Origin: Solihabitans fulvus
Lineage (GTDB): Bacteria > Actinomycetota > Actinomycetes > Mycobacteriales > Pseudonocardiaceae
Reading direction: 5' to 3'
NCBI RefSeq assembly: GCF_008386585.1
Contig: NZ_VUOB01000003.1
Location: forward strand, 1 to 64,000
Length of the DNA: 64,000 nucleotides
Shown here in pieces: positions 7,518 through 19,028 of the stretch. The first letter of the stretch is position 1. The number at the start of each line of letters is the position of its first letter. The notes beneath the pieces were generated by a model. It did not search any database. It had not been told where the DNA came from and saw only the letters and a list, made by a program, of their open reading frames with translations. Both the position numbers and the translations under genes were made by a program.

Positions 7518-10500
7518 ATGGCTGGGTCCATGTCGTGGGCGGTGCTTGGGCCGATCGAGGTGCGGATCGACGACGACGTGCTCGATCTCGGCGGCGCGAA
7601 GCAGCGCGCGGTGCTGGCCGCGCTGCTGATCGGGGCGGGCGCCTCGGTCTCGGTGCACCGGCTCGTCGCGGACGTGTGGGGCGAGCGTCCGCCTGCCACG
7701 GCGGTCGGCACGCTGCGCGCCTACGTAGCGAACCTGCGGCGCGCGTTGGAACCTGACCGTCCCGCCCGCGCGCCCGGCACGATCCTGGTCAGCTCGCCGG
7801 CCGGATACCGCCTTTGCCTGCGACCGAACCAACTGGACGCGGCGCGGTTCGGCGCGCTCGTCGAGTCGGGCAGGACCGCGCTGGCCGACGGCCGCGCCGT
7901 CGACGCGCTCGGCGACCTGGACCGCGCGCTCGGCCTGTGGCGTGGGGCGGCCTACGCCGAGTTCGCCGGCGAGCCGTTCGCCGCCCCGGAGGCCGCTCGG
8001 CTCGAGGAGATTCGCCTTGCGGCACAGGAGGAACGGGCCGAGGCCGAGCTGTCCGCCGGCCGGGTCGAGGCGGCCGCGGCCGGGCTGCGGCTGTTGGTCG
8101 CCGGCGATCCCCTGCGCGAGCGACGCTGGGAGCTGCTCGCCCTCGCGCTGTACCGGGGCGGCCGGCAGGCTGAAGCGTTGGCCGCGCTGCGCGAGGCCCG
8201 CCGCGTCTTCGACGAGGAAATCGGCGTCGCCCCGGGTCCCCGGCTCGACCGGCTGGCGCACTCGATCCTGAACCAGGATCCGGAACTGCACGGCGCGCAG
8301 CGCCAACGGCCGTCGATTGTGACGACCGACGGCCTGGCCGGGCGTGCCGAGGTGACCGAGGGGATCGCCGAGGCGTTGGCGCGCGCGGCGGACGGCAGGG
8401 GCGGCCTGCTGCTGGTGACCGGAGAACCGGGCATCGGCAAGACCCGGGTCGCCGAGGCGGCGACCCGGCAGGCCGACGCGCTCGGCTTTGCCGTCGCCGT
8501 CGGACGCTGCCCCGACGACGAGGGCACACCGGCCCTGTGGCCGTGGATCTCGGTGCTGCGCAAGGTGATCGAGACCGGCGGCGCGCCGCTTGCCGAGCAG
8601 TCCGAGCGGTCCGGTGCGGCCGTCCTGCTCGGCACGGGCCAGCCGGCCAGGGCGGACGGGCGCGAACACGCCGCTGGCGCGAGGTCCCGGCTGCACGCGG
8701 CGGTCGTCGAGGTGCTGGCCGAGGCGGCCCGCCGCCGCCCCCTGCTGGTCGTGCTGGACGACCTGCACTGGGCCGACCAGGACTCGCTGCACGTGTTGCG
8801 GGTGTTGACCACGGTGCTGCCCGAGCTGCCGCTGCTGGTGCTGGTCACGTGCCGGGACGGCGCGGACCTGACCGGCCCCGCCGCCGAGCTGGTCGCCGCG
8901 TGCACCGGTCCGTCGACGAGCAGGTGGCCGCTGCGCCGGCTCACCGAACGGGACGTGGAACTGGTGCTGCGGCAGCGTTTCGGCGCCGACGTCGATCCGA
9001 GGGCCGCGCGGGTTATCCACCAACGCTGCGGCGGCAACCCGTTTCACGTGGTCGAGCTGGCGCGCCTGTTACCGACCGAGGACCTCGAGTCCCTGGCAGA
9101 CGCGCTGCCACAGGGCACCAACGACTTGATCCGGCACCGGCTGCGGCGCCTGCCGCAGGGCGCCGAGCGGCTGCTGGCGACCGCGGCCGTGCTCGGCGAG
9201 GAGTTCGACTTCGCGGTGCTGGCGGAGGCCGGCGACCTGGATCCCGAGGCGCTGCTGGAAATCCTCGACACCTGCGTGTCCTGGGGGCTGGTCGTCGAGG
9301 TCGCCTCGGTCGGCCGCTACCGGTTCAGCCACGCCCTGGTGCGCGACACGCTGCGGCAGTCGATGCCGGGGCTGCGGCTGGCCCGCCTGCACGCGCGGGT
9401 CGCCGCTGCGCTGGCGCGCCGCGTGCCGCACGCCGCCCGCGAGTCCGGGGAACTGCTCGACGCGGTCGCGTTCCACTGGCTGGCCGCCGCGCCCGTCGGG
9501 CACGCCGAGGAGGCGATCGCGGCCGCGACAGCGGCGGTCGAACGGGCCGAACTCGTGCACGCCTACCAACACGCGGCCGGCCTGCTCGCCTCGGCCGTCG
9601 CGGTGATCGACCGGCACGCCGTCCCCCGCGACCCCGTCGGCACGCGACGGCTGTTCGAGCTGCTGGTGTGGCTGGGCCGGGTGTGCTGCCGGGGCGCGAT
9701 GCAGCGGGAGGCGAAGAGCGCGCTGCACCGCGCGATCGGCCTGGCCAGGGACCTGGACGACCCGACGGCCCTCGCGGTGGCCGCGACCACGCACAGCGCC
9801 GAGTCGTTCGGATCCACCAGGGAGTACCGGTCCTGCGACCCGACGGTCGTCGCGGCGCTGCGCGACGCGCTGAGGCTGTTGCCGCCCAACGACTCCAGGC
9901 TGCGGTGCCTGTCCATGGCGGCCCTCGCGGTCGAACGCTACTTCGATGTGCGCCCCGACCTTCGCGAGCAGTCCGGTCACGCGGCCAAGGCCGTCGACAT
10001 GGCGCGGCGGCTCGGCGACGACGACCTCCTGCTGCGCGCGCTTCACTTGCACGCCAACGCGATTCGCCATCCGGACACGCTCGCCAGGCGGCAGCGGATC
10101 GCCACGGAACTGGTGGCGCTGGCGACCGGGCCAGGAGTCGGCGGCGACTGGGTCCCCTCGGTGTTGCTGCGCCGCGCGCTGGTCACCATGGAGGCCGGCG
10201 ACATGACCTCGGCGCAGGCCGACATCGACGCGTGCGCCGAGGCGAACCGGCGGGTCAGGCTGCCCGAGGTCGAGGTGCACCTGCGCTGGTGGGCGGCGCT
10301 GCGGGCCGGTCTCGCCGGGCGTGCCGAGGAGGCGGAAAGCCTGTCGCGGCAGGCATACGAGCTGCATCGGCACACGGTGTGGGGCGCGGGCCCCGCGTTG
10401 ACCGCGCAGCTGGTGTCCTGGCGGTTGGACCAGGGTCGCTATGCGGAGGTCGCGGAGGCGCTGGTGGCGCACGAGGGTTCCGGCGACCCGATCACGAACG

Positions 10501-10910
10501 AACACCTCGGGCTGGCGCTGGCGCTACAGGGCAGGCTGGCGGAGGCGCGCCGGCACTGCCCGCCCGCCGCGCGGGCGCCGGAACCGCCGCACGACTGGCT
10601 GTGGCTGCTTCAGATGGTGGTCCGCGCCTACACGTGGGCGCTGTGCGGGGACGTCGCGTCGAGTCGGTGGGCGCTCGCGCGGCTGCTGCCCTACTCGGGC
10701 CGGACGGTCACCTGCGGGTCGGGGACGATCTGCTGGGGTTCCATCGACCACGTGCTCGGCGAACTCGCCGCGACGGCGGGCGACACCGCGCTGGCCACCA
10801 GGCTGCTGCGGCGGTCGGTGCGGCACAACGACGAACTAGGCTGCGTTCGCTGGCAGGAGCGATCCGTGGCGAGGTTGGCCGAACTGACCGCGGAGCCGCT
10901 GGGCGCTTAG
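7518..10910 (+). CDS. SARP-family transcriptional regulator with AAA/STAND ATPase and TPR-like C-terminus
   Basis: 1130 aa from the ATG at 7518, with GGGGGGACAGG upstream. The N-terminal ~95 residues form an OmpR-like winged helix (GAKQRAVLAALLIGAG... AYVANLRRALEP... PAGYRL). A bacterial transcriptional activation domain follows (about 100-250; LYRGGRQAEALAALREARR). An ATPase core begins near residue 275 with Walker A TGEPGIGKTR and Walker B LLVVLDDLHWAD, then an HxxxR-like SHALVRDTLRQ. The rest is helical repeats. This is the AfsR/large-SARP layout, usually an activator of secondary metabolism or secreted functions. No biosynthetic cluster adjoins it; the divergent secreted hydrolase is the nearest candidate target. 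Confidence 0.85.
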   Translation: MAGSMSWAVLGPIEVRIDDDVLDLGGAKQRAVLAALLIGAGASVSVHRLVADVWGERPPATAVGTLRAYVANLRRALEPDRPARAPGTILVSSPAGYRLCLRPNQLDAARFGALVESGRTALADGRAVDALGDLDRALGLWRGAAYAEFAGEPFAAPEAARLEEIRLAAQEERAEAELSAGRVEAAAAGLRLLVAGDPLRERRWELLALALYRGGRQAEALAALREARRVFDEEIGVAPGPRLDRLAHSILNQDPELHGAQRQRPSIVTTDGLAGRAEVTEGIAEALARAADGRGGLLLVTGEPGIGKTRVAEAATRQADALGFAVAVGRCPDDEGTPALWPWISVLRKVIETGGAPLAEQSERSGAAVLLGTGQPARADGREHAAGARSRLHAAVVEVLAEAARRRPLLVVLDDLHWADQDSLHVLRVLTTVLPELPLLVLVTCRDGADLTGPAAELVAACTGPSTSRWPLRRLTERDVELVLRQRFGADVDPRAARVIHQRCGGNPFHVVELARLLPTEDLESLADALPQGTNDLIRHRLRRLPQGAERLLATAAVLGEEFDFAVLAEAGDLDPEALLEILDTCVSWGLVVEVASVGRYRFSHALVRDTLRQSMPGLRLARLHARVAAALARRVPHAARESGELLDAVAFHWLAAAPVGHAEEAIAAATAAVERAELVHAYQHAAGLLASAVAVIDRHAVPRDPVGTRRLFELLVWLGRVCCRGAMQREAKSALHRAIGLARDLDDPTALAVAATTHSAESFGSTREYRSCDPTVVAALRDALRLLPPNDSRLRCLSMAALAVERYFDVRPDLREQSGHAAKAVDMARRLGDDDLLLRALHLHANAIRHPDTLARRQRIATELVALATGPGVGGDWVPSVLLRRALVTMEAGDMTSAQADIDACAEANRRVRLPEVEVHLRWWAALRAGLAGRAEEAESLSRQAYELHRHTVWGAGPALTAQLVSWRLDQGRYAEVAEALVAHEGSGDPITNEHLGLALALQGRLAEARRHCPPAARAPEPPHDWLWLLQMVVRAYTWALCGDVASSRWALARLLPYSGRTVTCGSGTICWGSIDHVLGELAATAGDTALATRLLRRSVRHNDELGCVRWQERSVARLAELTAEPLGA

Positions 10911-10992
10911 ACGGGTTTTTGGTCGCGTAACGTAGCTGCGCCATGCCGCGATCAGCAGAGGGTCGGGCCCCAGCCGGCATGGAGGCAGCAAC

Positions 10993-11478
10993 ATGCGCAC
11001 GCCATCGACCGCCAGCAACCTTCGTCGCTTATGTGGCGCTTTTCTCCTTGCCTGCCTGGCACTTTCGGGCTGCAACGACGGCACTCCCGCGTCGACACCG
11101 ACACCGAGCGCGGTCAACGGCGCGGCCGTCACCACGTCGACGTCGACGACCACTCCGATCTCGCCGGCGTCCACGCCGCAACAGAGCGCGACCACCACCA
11201 CCGCCGCTCCCCCGCCGACCACCCAGGCACCGACCGCGGCGGCCAACCCACCGCCGACGACGCACGCCGCCCCGCCCGCTCCGACGACCAACGTCGGCGT
11301 CGGCGAGTGCGCGGCGAACGAATACCGCAACAGCAGCGGAAACTGCGTGCCCCGTCCGGTGCAGGCACCCGGCCCGCCTGCCGGCGCGACCGCCAGGTGC
11401 AGGGACGGCGAGTACAGCTTCAGCCAGCACCGTTCCGGCACCTGCTCGGGACACGGCGGCGTCGCGCAGTGGCTGTAG
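10993..11478 (+). CDS. Putative lipoprotein with DUF3761-like C-terminal domain
   Basis: 161 aa, ATG preceded by GGAGG at 10981-10985. The signal peptide ends in a lipobox, LALSGC, placing the lipidated Cys near residue 27. Residues ~30-95 form a Thr/Pro/Ala-rich wall-spanning linker. The small C-terminal domain has a four-cysteine pattern (GECAANEY...GNCVP...ARCRDGEYS) and ends HRSGTCSGHGGVAQWL, which matches the DUF3761 type found in secreted actinobacterial proteins. Function is unknown. It is a surface-anchored extracytoplasmic protein. Confidence 0.75.
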   Translation: MRTPSTASNLRRLCGAFLLACLALSGCNDGTPASTPTPSAVNGAAVTTSTSTTTPISPASTPQQSATTTTAAPPPTTQAPTAAANPPPTTHAAPPAPTTNVGVGECAANEYRNSSGNCVPRPVQAPGPPAGATARCRDGEYSFSQHRSGTCSGHGGVAQWL

Positions 11479-11525
11479 TCCCAACAGTCCCGGTAAGTCC
11501 TGATAGTCCTGACGAGACCGGAACC

Positions 11526-11566
11526 GGTGTCGGGGCGGGGCGAACTCGTTGCCCCGCCCCGACACC
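11526..11566. terminator. Bidirectional hairpin terminator
   Basis: A perfect 16-bp GC stem (GGTGTCGGGGCGGGGC at 11526-11541 with its complement at 11551-11566) has a 9-nt loop. It sits in the 100-bp gap between the convergent lipoprotein and protease genes. There is no T-tail, as is usual for high-GC actinomycete terminators. Confidence 0.75.
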
Positions 11567-11578
11567 GCGCCCCGGTCA

Positions 11579-13186
11579 TCAGGGTGCGACGAGCTGAATC
11601 TCCTGGTGCAGGCCACTCCAGTCGACGCTCGGGTAGAGGCTGACCTCGCCGTCGACCCAGCGGATGAGGATGTCGTTCGGCCTGCCGTTGCTGGCGAACG
11701 CGCCGGCCGCCACGACCGTGGCGTTGTTCCAGGACGTGTTCGGCGCGGCCACCGAGTACTCGCCATTGAACCCGGCGGTGTTCACGTCGGGGAACACCGA
11801 GAACGTCCCGTTGCCCCACCGCACCGCGAGATCCGCGGTGTTGTTGCCGGTGAACTCACCAGCCGTGAGCTGCACCGCGCCCTTCCACCGGTCATTCGGC
11901 GCGGCGAGCTGGGTCTCCGCGCCGAGGCCGTTCGCCCCGATGTTGCCGTACAACGACACCTCGCCGTCGCTCCACACGACGACCAGGTCGCCGCGCTGCG
12001 TGCTCGAGGTGTACTTGCCCGCGGTGAGCAGCTTCGAGTGGTTCTTCCAGAGGTCGTTCGGCGCGGCCAGCTGGACCTCGTCGTGGAAGCCGTTCTGGTC
12101 GACGTGCTTGTAGAGGGTCAGTTCACCGTCGGACCACCGCACCACGAGTCCGTCGCCGCCGTCGGCGAAGTGGCCGCCGGTCATCAGGATCGCGTGCGTC
12201 CACAGGCCGCCCGGCGCGGACAGCTGCATCTCGGACTCGAAGGGGTGCCGGCCGTCGTTGCTGGTGGAACCCCGGTAGAGGGTGACCTCGCCGTCGCTCC
12301 ACCGGACGATCATGTCCATGTGCCGGCTGCCGCCCGCGGAGCCGCCGGTGTAGTAGCCCGAGGTGATCAGGTCCGCGTGCTTCCAGGTCGCGCCGGTGCC
12401 CATCGAGTACGGCGGCGGCGGGCCGTTGGTGGCCGCGACCGCCCTGTCGTACGCGACCTGCACGCCGTTGCCGAAGTTGATGCTGTAGTTGTTCGGGTCG
12501 CTGTCGGGCAGGCTCTGCCCGTAGCCGCCGATCACGCCGATGACGTCCATGGTGCCGCGCACGATCCAGGGGCCGCCGCTGAAGCCGCCCGGGATCTTGA
12601 GGCACTGGAGGGTGATCCACGACTGCTTGTAGGCGCTCGCGGTGGCGTCACACTTGTACGGCTTCTTCTGGTAGTCCGTGTGCGTGGCGCCGGGATAGCC
12701 GACCACGGTCACCGGCTGCGGCAGCGTCGTGTTGACCCGCAGGTGCAGCGCGGAACCCGCGGTCTGCTGCACGCTCTGGCCGGCGTGCGACTCGACCATG
12801 GCGAACGCGACGTCGTAGGGCGAACCGCCGCCACTGGGGTCGCCGCCCGGCCAGCCGTCCGGCACGAACGACGTGCCGATCGTCTTCCACACCCCGTATG
12901 GCGCGACGCCGTCGTGATAGCCGGGCGCGAAGGTCATGCCGGACTTGCCGGCCATGCAGTGCGCGGCACCCATGATCAGGTTGCCGTGCGGGCTGTCCAC
13001 GATGCTCGCGGAGCAGTTGTGGTCGGAGATCGGGCCGCCGCCGGTGGTCAGCGCGCCCACTGCTGGCATGCCGCCGAACGGGCTGGTCGTCGGCGTTCCC
13101 GCGGCCTCGGCCGCGCCGCTCGCCGAGACCAGGCCCACCACCATCAGCAACGCGGCGCCCCAGCGCGCAGCGGTGATTCGAGACAT
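11579..13186 (-). CDS. Secreted trypsin-like serine protease with C-terminal propeller-like repeats
   Basis: 535 aa. The ATG at 13186 has GGAGG upstream and begins a signal peptide (ALLMVVGLVSASGAAEA). The S1-like catalytic domain shows His76 in MGAAHC, Asp125 in SPYDVAF and Ser203 in GGFSGGPW. Cys58 and Cys77 flank the histidine as a likely disulfide. From about residue 265 there are five ~50-residue repeats with a VRWSDGEVTLY/VVWSDGEVSLY core and L..APN.LW linkers, probably VCBS/FG-GAP-like blades that bind a surface or polysaccharide. An exported protease tethered to a substrate-binding module is the simplest reading. Confidence 0.85.
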   Translation of the reverse strand: MSRITAARWGAALLMVVGLVSASGAAEAAGTPTTSPFGGMPAVGALTTGGGPISDHNCSASIVDSPHGNLIMGAAHCMAGKSGMTFAPGYHDGVAPYGVWKTIGTSFVPDGWPGGDPSGGGSPYDVAFAMVESHAGQSVQQTAGSALHLRVNTTLPQPVTVVGYPGATHTDYQKKPYKCDATASAYKQSWITLQCLKIPGGFSGGPWIVRGTMDVIGVIGGYGQSLPDSDPNNYSINFGNGVQVAYDRAVAATNGPPPPYSMGTGATWKHADLITSGYYTGGSAGGSRHMDMIVRWSDGEVTLYRGSTSNDGRHPFESEMQLSAPGGLWTHAILMTGGHFADGGDGLVVRWSDGELTLYKHVDQNGFHDEVQLAAPNDLWKNHSKLLTAGKYTSSTQRGDLVVVWSDGEVSLYGNIGANGLGAETQLAAPNDRWKGAVQLTAGEFTGNNTADLAVRWGNGTFSVFPDVNTAGFNGEYSVAAPNTSWNNATVVAAGAFASNGRPNDILIRWVDGEVSLYPSVDWSGLHQEIQLVAP

Positions 13187-13368
13187 CGGCAAGGTCCTCC
13201 AATCATTGATCAACTGGAATTTGACCCTACAAGCGCCTCATCCTCCGCACCCCTGGTTCCGGTAAATATCCAACCAGGGCAAGCAGTTCGAACATCCGTC
13301 ACGACTGCCGCTTTCGCGAGATTAGTCCGATCAGTGCTGTCCTCGGGCGTCACCCGGCAACCGGGAGG

Positions 13369-14073
13369 TCAGTCCCGCGAACCGCCAAGAAACGCCAGGG
13401 CGTCCCGCCACGCCTCGGCGGCCTCGCCCGGCGCGTGCCGAGGGTCGGTGGCGTCGAGGGCGAACCCGTGTTCGAGGCCGTCGAACACGACGACCTTCCC
13501 GCGTTCGTGCCCGCCATCGAGCGCGTCGCGCAGCCGCCGGAGGGCGTCGGGCGGGGTGAGCGAGTCACTCGCGCCGTAGAAGCCGAGCCACGGCACGGAC
13601 AATCGCCGCGCCAGCACGACCCCGGCCGGCATGTCGGGCCAGTACGGGTCGACCAGGCCGCCGCCGTAGAAGGTGACGGCCGCGTCGATGTCGAGGGTCG
13701 CGGCGGCCCACAGGGCGATCGCCCCGCCCATCGAGTACCCGAGCACGCCGACCCCGGGGACGCCCTCGGCACGCAGCCAACCGATCGCGTCGTCGAGCAC
13801 CCGCCGAATGCCGGCGATGTCGAGACCGTCGCGCCACCGGCTCGCCCGCGCGTAGTCGGCGGTCGGCGATCCGTCCCTCACGGCGTAGAAGTCAGGCACC
13901 GCAACGAGAAACCCCGCCGAGGCGAGCCGCCGAGCGGCGACGAGCAGCGGTTCGGTGACGCCCCAGATCTCGTGGCAGACCACCACGCCACCGACGACCC
14001 GACCGGCCGGCCGGAACGTGACACACCCGACGCCGGCAGGATCCCCCGACGGCATCGACCTATCCGTCGACAT
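13369..14073 (-). CDS. Dienelactone hydrolase family protein (alpha/beta hydrolase)
   Basis: 234 aa; the ATG at 14073 overlaps the preceding gene by 14 bp, and an in-frame ATG at 14055 would remove the overlap. The DLH-type N-terminal VVVCHEIWGV (Glu35) is present. The catalytic triad reads Ser114 (LGYSMGG), Asp170 (YGASDSLTP) and His202 (LEHGFAL). Classical dienelactone hydrolases use Cys as nucleophile, so the Ser suggests a general esterase/hydrolase. Cytoplasmic, substrate unknown. It is probably co-transcribed with the GGCT-like gene. Confidence 0.82.
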   Translation of the reverse strand: MSTDRSMPSGDPAGVGCVTFRPAGRVVGGVVVCHEIWGVTEPLLVAARRLASAGFLVAVPDFYAVRDGSPTADYARASRWRDGLDIAGIRRVLDDAIGWLRAEGVPGVGVLGYSMGGAIALWAAATLDIDAAVTFYGGGLVDPYWPDMPAGVVLARRLSVPWLGFYGASDSLTPPDALRRLRDALDGGHERGKVVVFDGLEHGFALDATDPRHAPGEAAEAWRDALAFLGGSRD

Positions 14074-14440
14074 CGTCCGCCGCGAGGTAGACCCAGGCCT
14101 CGATGCCGGAGTCGAGCCGGACGAGCACCCGGCGGTAGTCGTCCACCTCGTAGTCGTCCGCGGCGGCGAGTTCCGTTGCCGTGATCACGAAAACCGTGCC
14201 GGCGACGAGATCACCGATGTCGCCGGTCGACACGACGATGGGGTGCCGGTCGGAGCCGCTCGCGGCGATGACGTCGGGGTCGGTGATGGTGACCCAGTCC
14301 GTGCGATACCCCGGAAGCGCGTCGGGGCCGCCGTTGAGAAGCCTGCCGAAGTTCGACAGCTGCACCTCAGGCTGTTGCAGGGTGCCGTAGGAGAACAGCC
14401 GTATCGCCCCGGACGGATCGTCCTCGATCAACTCGGTCAC
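14060..14440 (-). CDS. Gamma-glutamylcyclotransferase-like (AIG2/GGCT) family protein
   Basis: 126 aa from a GTG at 14440. The frame is open further upstream, but that extension looks non-coding (Cys/Tyr-rich). The family signature FSYGTLQQPEVQ forms the nucleotide-loop-like substrate pocket. The later DDYEVDDYRRV segment carries acidic residues at the position of the catalytic Glu of GGCT folds, followed by AWVYLA. The family cyclises gamma-glutamyl peptides or acts on related amines; the exact substrate is unknown. The start is tentative because no strong ribosome-binding site is visible. Confidence 0.7.
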   Translation of the reverse strand: MTELIEDDPSGAIRLFSYGTLQQPEVQLSNFGRLLNGGPDALPGYRTDWVTITDPDVIAASGSDRHPIVVSTGDIGDLVAGTVFVITATELAAADDYEVDDYRRVLVRLDSGIEAWVYLAADDVDG

Positions 14441-14708
14441 CGCAGAAACGCTATCAGGGCACGATTCCGGCAGCGGATGCCCCGAATTCACCGCAACCCT
14501 GAACACTCTGCACACAAAATACCCCCAAAGCACACAATATGCATAGCTACACACACTGTGCACGTACTCCGCGAACCAGACAATCAGACCGGTCATGAAT
14601 CGAGAAGCGAGGTCCCCGGGCCGCAGCTAGCGTGACAGCCACGGACATCGCCAGTCACGCGGACTTCGTCTCGCGCGATGACCAGGACCCACGACCCGAG
14701 GAGTGATC

Positions 14709-15065
14709 ATGACCGACTCGTCCACCCAGGGAATCAAGACCGTGCTGCACCCCGTGTCCGACCTGGCGAAGGCCACGCCGGTGTACGCCGCACTGCTCGG
14801 CGTGCCGCCGCTGAACGAGGGGTCCTACTACGTCGGCTTCGAGGCGGCGGGCCAGCACATCGGGCTGGTGCCGAACGGTGGCCCGCAGGGCATGACCGGT
14901 CCGGTGACCTACTGGCACGTGCCGGACATCGAGGCGAGACTGGCCGAGGTGATCGCCGCGGGCGCCACCGTGAAGGAGCCCGCGCACGACGTCGGCGGCG
15001 GCCGCCTGGTGGCCACCGTCACCGACCCCGACGGCAACGTCCTCGGGCTGCTTCAGGACAGCTAG
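14709..15065 (+). CDS. VOC (glyoxalase/bleomycin-resistance) family protein
   Basis: 118 aa, ATG with GAGGAG at 14698-14703. It has the single-repeat VOC pattern: LHPVSDLAKATPVYAALLG near the start, a central TYWHVPDIEARLAEVIAAGA, and a C-terminal VTDPDGNVLGLLQD. The metal-ligand positions are incomplete (His in YWHV, no clear Glu at the C-terminal strand), so it may be a non-catalytic binding protein. It precedes a UvrA-like ABC gene by 137 bp on the same strand. Both families are linked to drug resistance, so a joint protective role is possible but unproven. Confidence 0.75.
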   Translation: MTDSSTQGIKTVLHPVSDLAKATPVYAALLGVPPLNEGSYYVGFEAAGQHIGLVPNGGPQGMTGPVTYWHVPDIEARLAEVIAAGATVKEPAHDVGGGRLVATVTDPDGNVLGLLQDS

Positions 15066-15202
15066 CCTCCGCCGCACGGACCGACGCCGACGAGAACCAG
15101 ACTCACCGCTCGAGACCGATCAGATCGGGCCAGGCGACGCCGACGAAGACAGCGCAAGGCGGTCAGCCCAACAAGCAGGCAGCCCAACAAGATGGAGACA
15201 CA

Positions 15203-17602
<2,400 letters not shown>

Positions 17603-17765
17603 CCGAGGCGCTGGCGCACACCGCGTGACGGTCGGCCAACGCGTGCCGGGCCAACCTCCCCATGGCCCGGCACGCGTTGGCCGCCCTCGCCCACCCGACG
17701 CCGTTCGGTTCCGGCGGCGGCACCGTGTTCGCGTCCGCCGATGTCCCGAAAGGCAGACTGGCGGA

Positions 17766-19028
17766 GTGATCACCACGGGGTTTCGGCAGCAGGTCCGGCT
17801 GGCCCGTCGAGCGACCGGCACGTTGCTCGCCGGGCTGCTGGTCGGGCTGTTCGCTCTGCTTCTGTTGGTGGCCTGGGTGTTGGCGGCCGCGTTGAGCGTG
17901 CTTGGCGTCGGGCTGCCCCTGCTGCTCGCGGTGTCCACCGCGACCAGGCGGCTCACCGGGTGGGAACGGCGGCGGCTGGGGCGGGTGCTCGATCGGTTGG
18001 TGCCGCAGCGGTATCGCGAGTCTCCTGACGCGACCGTGCTGGCCCGCGTGCGGACGCGGCTCGGTGACTCGGCGACCTGGCGGGACGTCGGTTGGCTGCT
18101 GGTCGCCGCGACCGTGGGACTCCTCCTCGGGGCGGCCGTGGCCTATCTCGCGCTCAGCGCGGTGAATGCGATCTCCACGCCGCTGTGGTGGTGGCTGCTG
18201 GCGCCGGGGGATCCGGTCACGCCGTTGCCCGGGGTGGCCGTGACGAGTTGGCCGCGTGCGGTGGCGACGCCGGCGATCGGGTTGGCGTACCTGGCAATAC
18301 TGCTGTTCAGCCCCCGGGTCGGCGAGTTGTACGCGGCGTGGGGCGCGCGGGTGTTGGCTCCGGCGCGGTCGGCGTCGTTGGCGGAACGGGTGGACTACCT
18401 GTCGCGCACCCGCGCCGAGGTGCTCGAGGCGCACGGCACGGAGTTGCGCAGGATCGAACGCGATCTGCACGACGGGCTTCAGGCCAAGCTGGTCAACGTG
18501 AGTGTCTACTTGGGACTGTTGGACCAGGCGTTGGAAGCAGAGCATCCGGTGCGGAAGTTCGCCGAACCCGCGAGGAACCAGATCCAGGCCGCGCTCGTCG
18601 AGCTTCGGGCCGTGGTCCGCAGCATCTACCCACCGATCCTGTCCGACCGGGGGCTGGTCGGGGCGTTGCGGTCGCTGGCAGACGACTGCGCGGTGCCGTG
18701 CGAACTGGTCGCCGACGACGTCGGTGACCTGCCGGCGGCGGTGGAGTCCTCGGCCTACTTCGGCGCCAGCGAAGCAGTGACCAACGCGGTACGACACGCG
18801 CGTCCGACACTGGTCCGGATCATCGTGCGGCGGTCACCGGACACGCTGGTGATTCGCGTGGTGGACAACGGTTCCGGCGGGTTGACGGACGTGCTGCGGG
18901 ACGGCGCGACGGGCACCGGGATCGCGGGCATCCGGACCAGGATGCGCGCGTTCGACGGTACATTCACCGTCGTCAGTCCGGTCGGCGGTCCGACCGAGGT
19001 GCGGATGGAGTTGCCATGCGGGTGGTGA
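17766..19028 (+). CDS. Sensor histidine kinase, NarL/HisKA_3 type
   Basis: 420 aa from the GTG at 17766 (AAAGG about 11 nt upstream). The N-terminal ~190 residues contain four hydrophobic segments in a putative sensor domain (LLAGLLVGLFALLLLVAW, VLSVLGVGLPLLLAV-like, VGWLLVAATVGLLLG, IGLAYLAILLF). The dimerisation/phosphoacceptor motif is ERDLHDGLQAKLVN. The HATPase has SEAVTNAVRHA (N-box), VVDNGSGG (G1) and GTGIAGIRTRM (G2). It overlaps its response regulator by 13 bp. The pair precedes an ABC transporter of the kind often controlled by such systems in response to envelope-active compounds. Confidence 0.88.
   Translation: MITTGFRQQVRLARRATGTLLAGLLVGLFALLLLVAWVLAAALSVLGVGLPLLLAVSTATRRLTGWERRRLGRVLDRLVPQRYRESPDATVLARVRTRLGDSATWRDVGWLLVAATVGLLLGAAVAYLALSAVNAISTPLWWWLLAPGDPVTPLPGVAVTSWPRAVATPAIGLAYLAILLFSPRVGELYAAWGARVLAPARSASLAERVDYLSRTRAEVLEAHGTELRRIERDLHDGLQAKLVNVSVYLGLLDQALEAEHPVRKFAEPARNQIQAALVELRAVVRSIYPPILSDRGLVGALRSLADDCAVPCELVADDVGDLPAAVESSAYFGASEAVTNAVRHARPTLVRIIVRRSPDTLVIRVVDNGSGGLTDVLRDGATGTGIAGIRTRMRAFDGTFTVVSPVGGPTEVRMELPCGW

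Noticed and set aside
5643..9047. Very long minus-strand open frame (over 1100 codons) antisense to the SARP-ATPase gene
   Set aside because: Arg/Gly/Ala-rich shadow of high-GC coding DNA, with no motifs; it crosses two real genes in other frames.
11477..11515. Four AGTCC copies at about 10-bp intervals after the lipoprotein stop
   Set aside because: Imperfect, short and of irregular spacing; no evidence of function beyond the nearby terminator.
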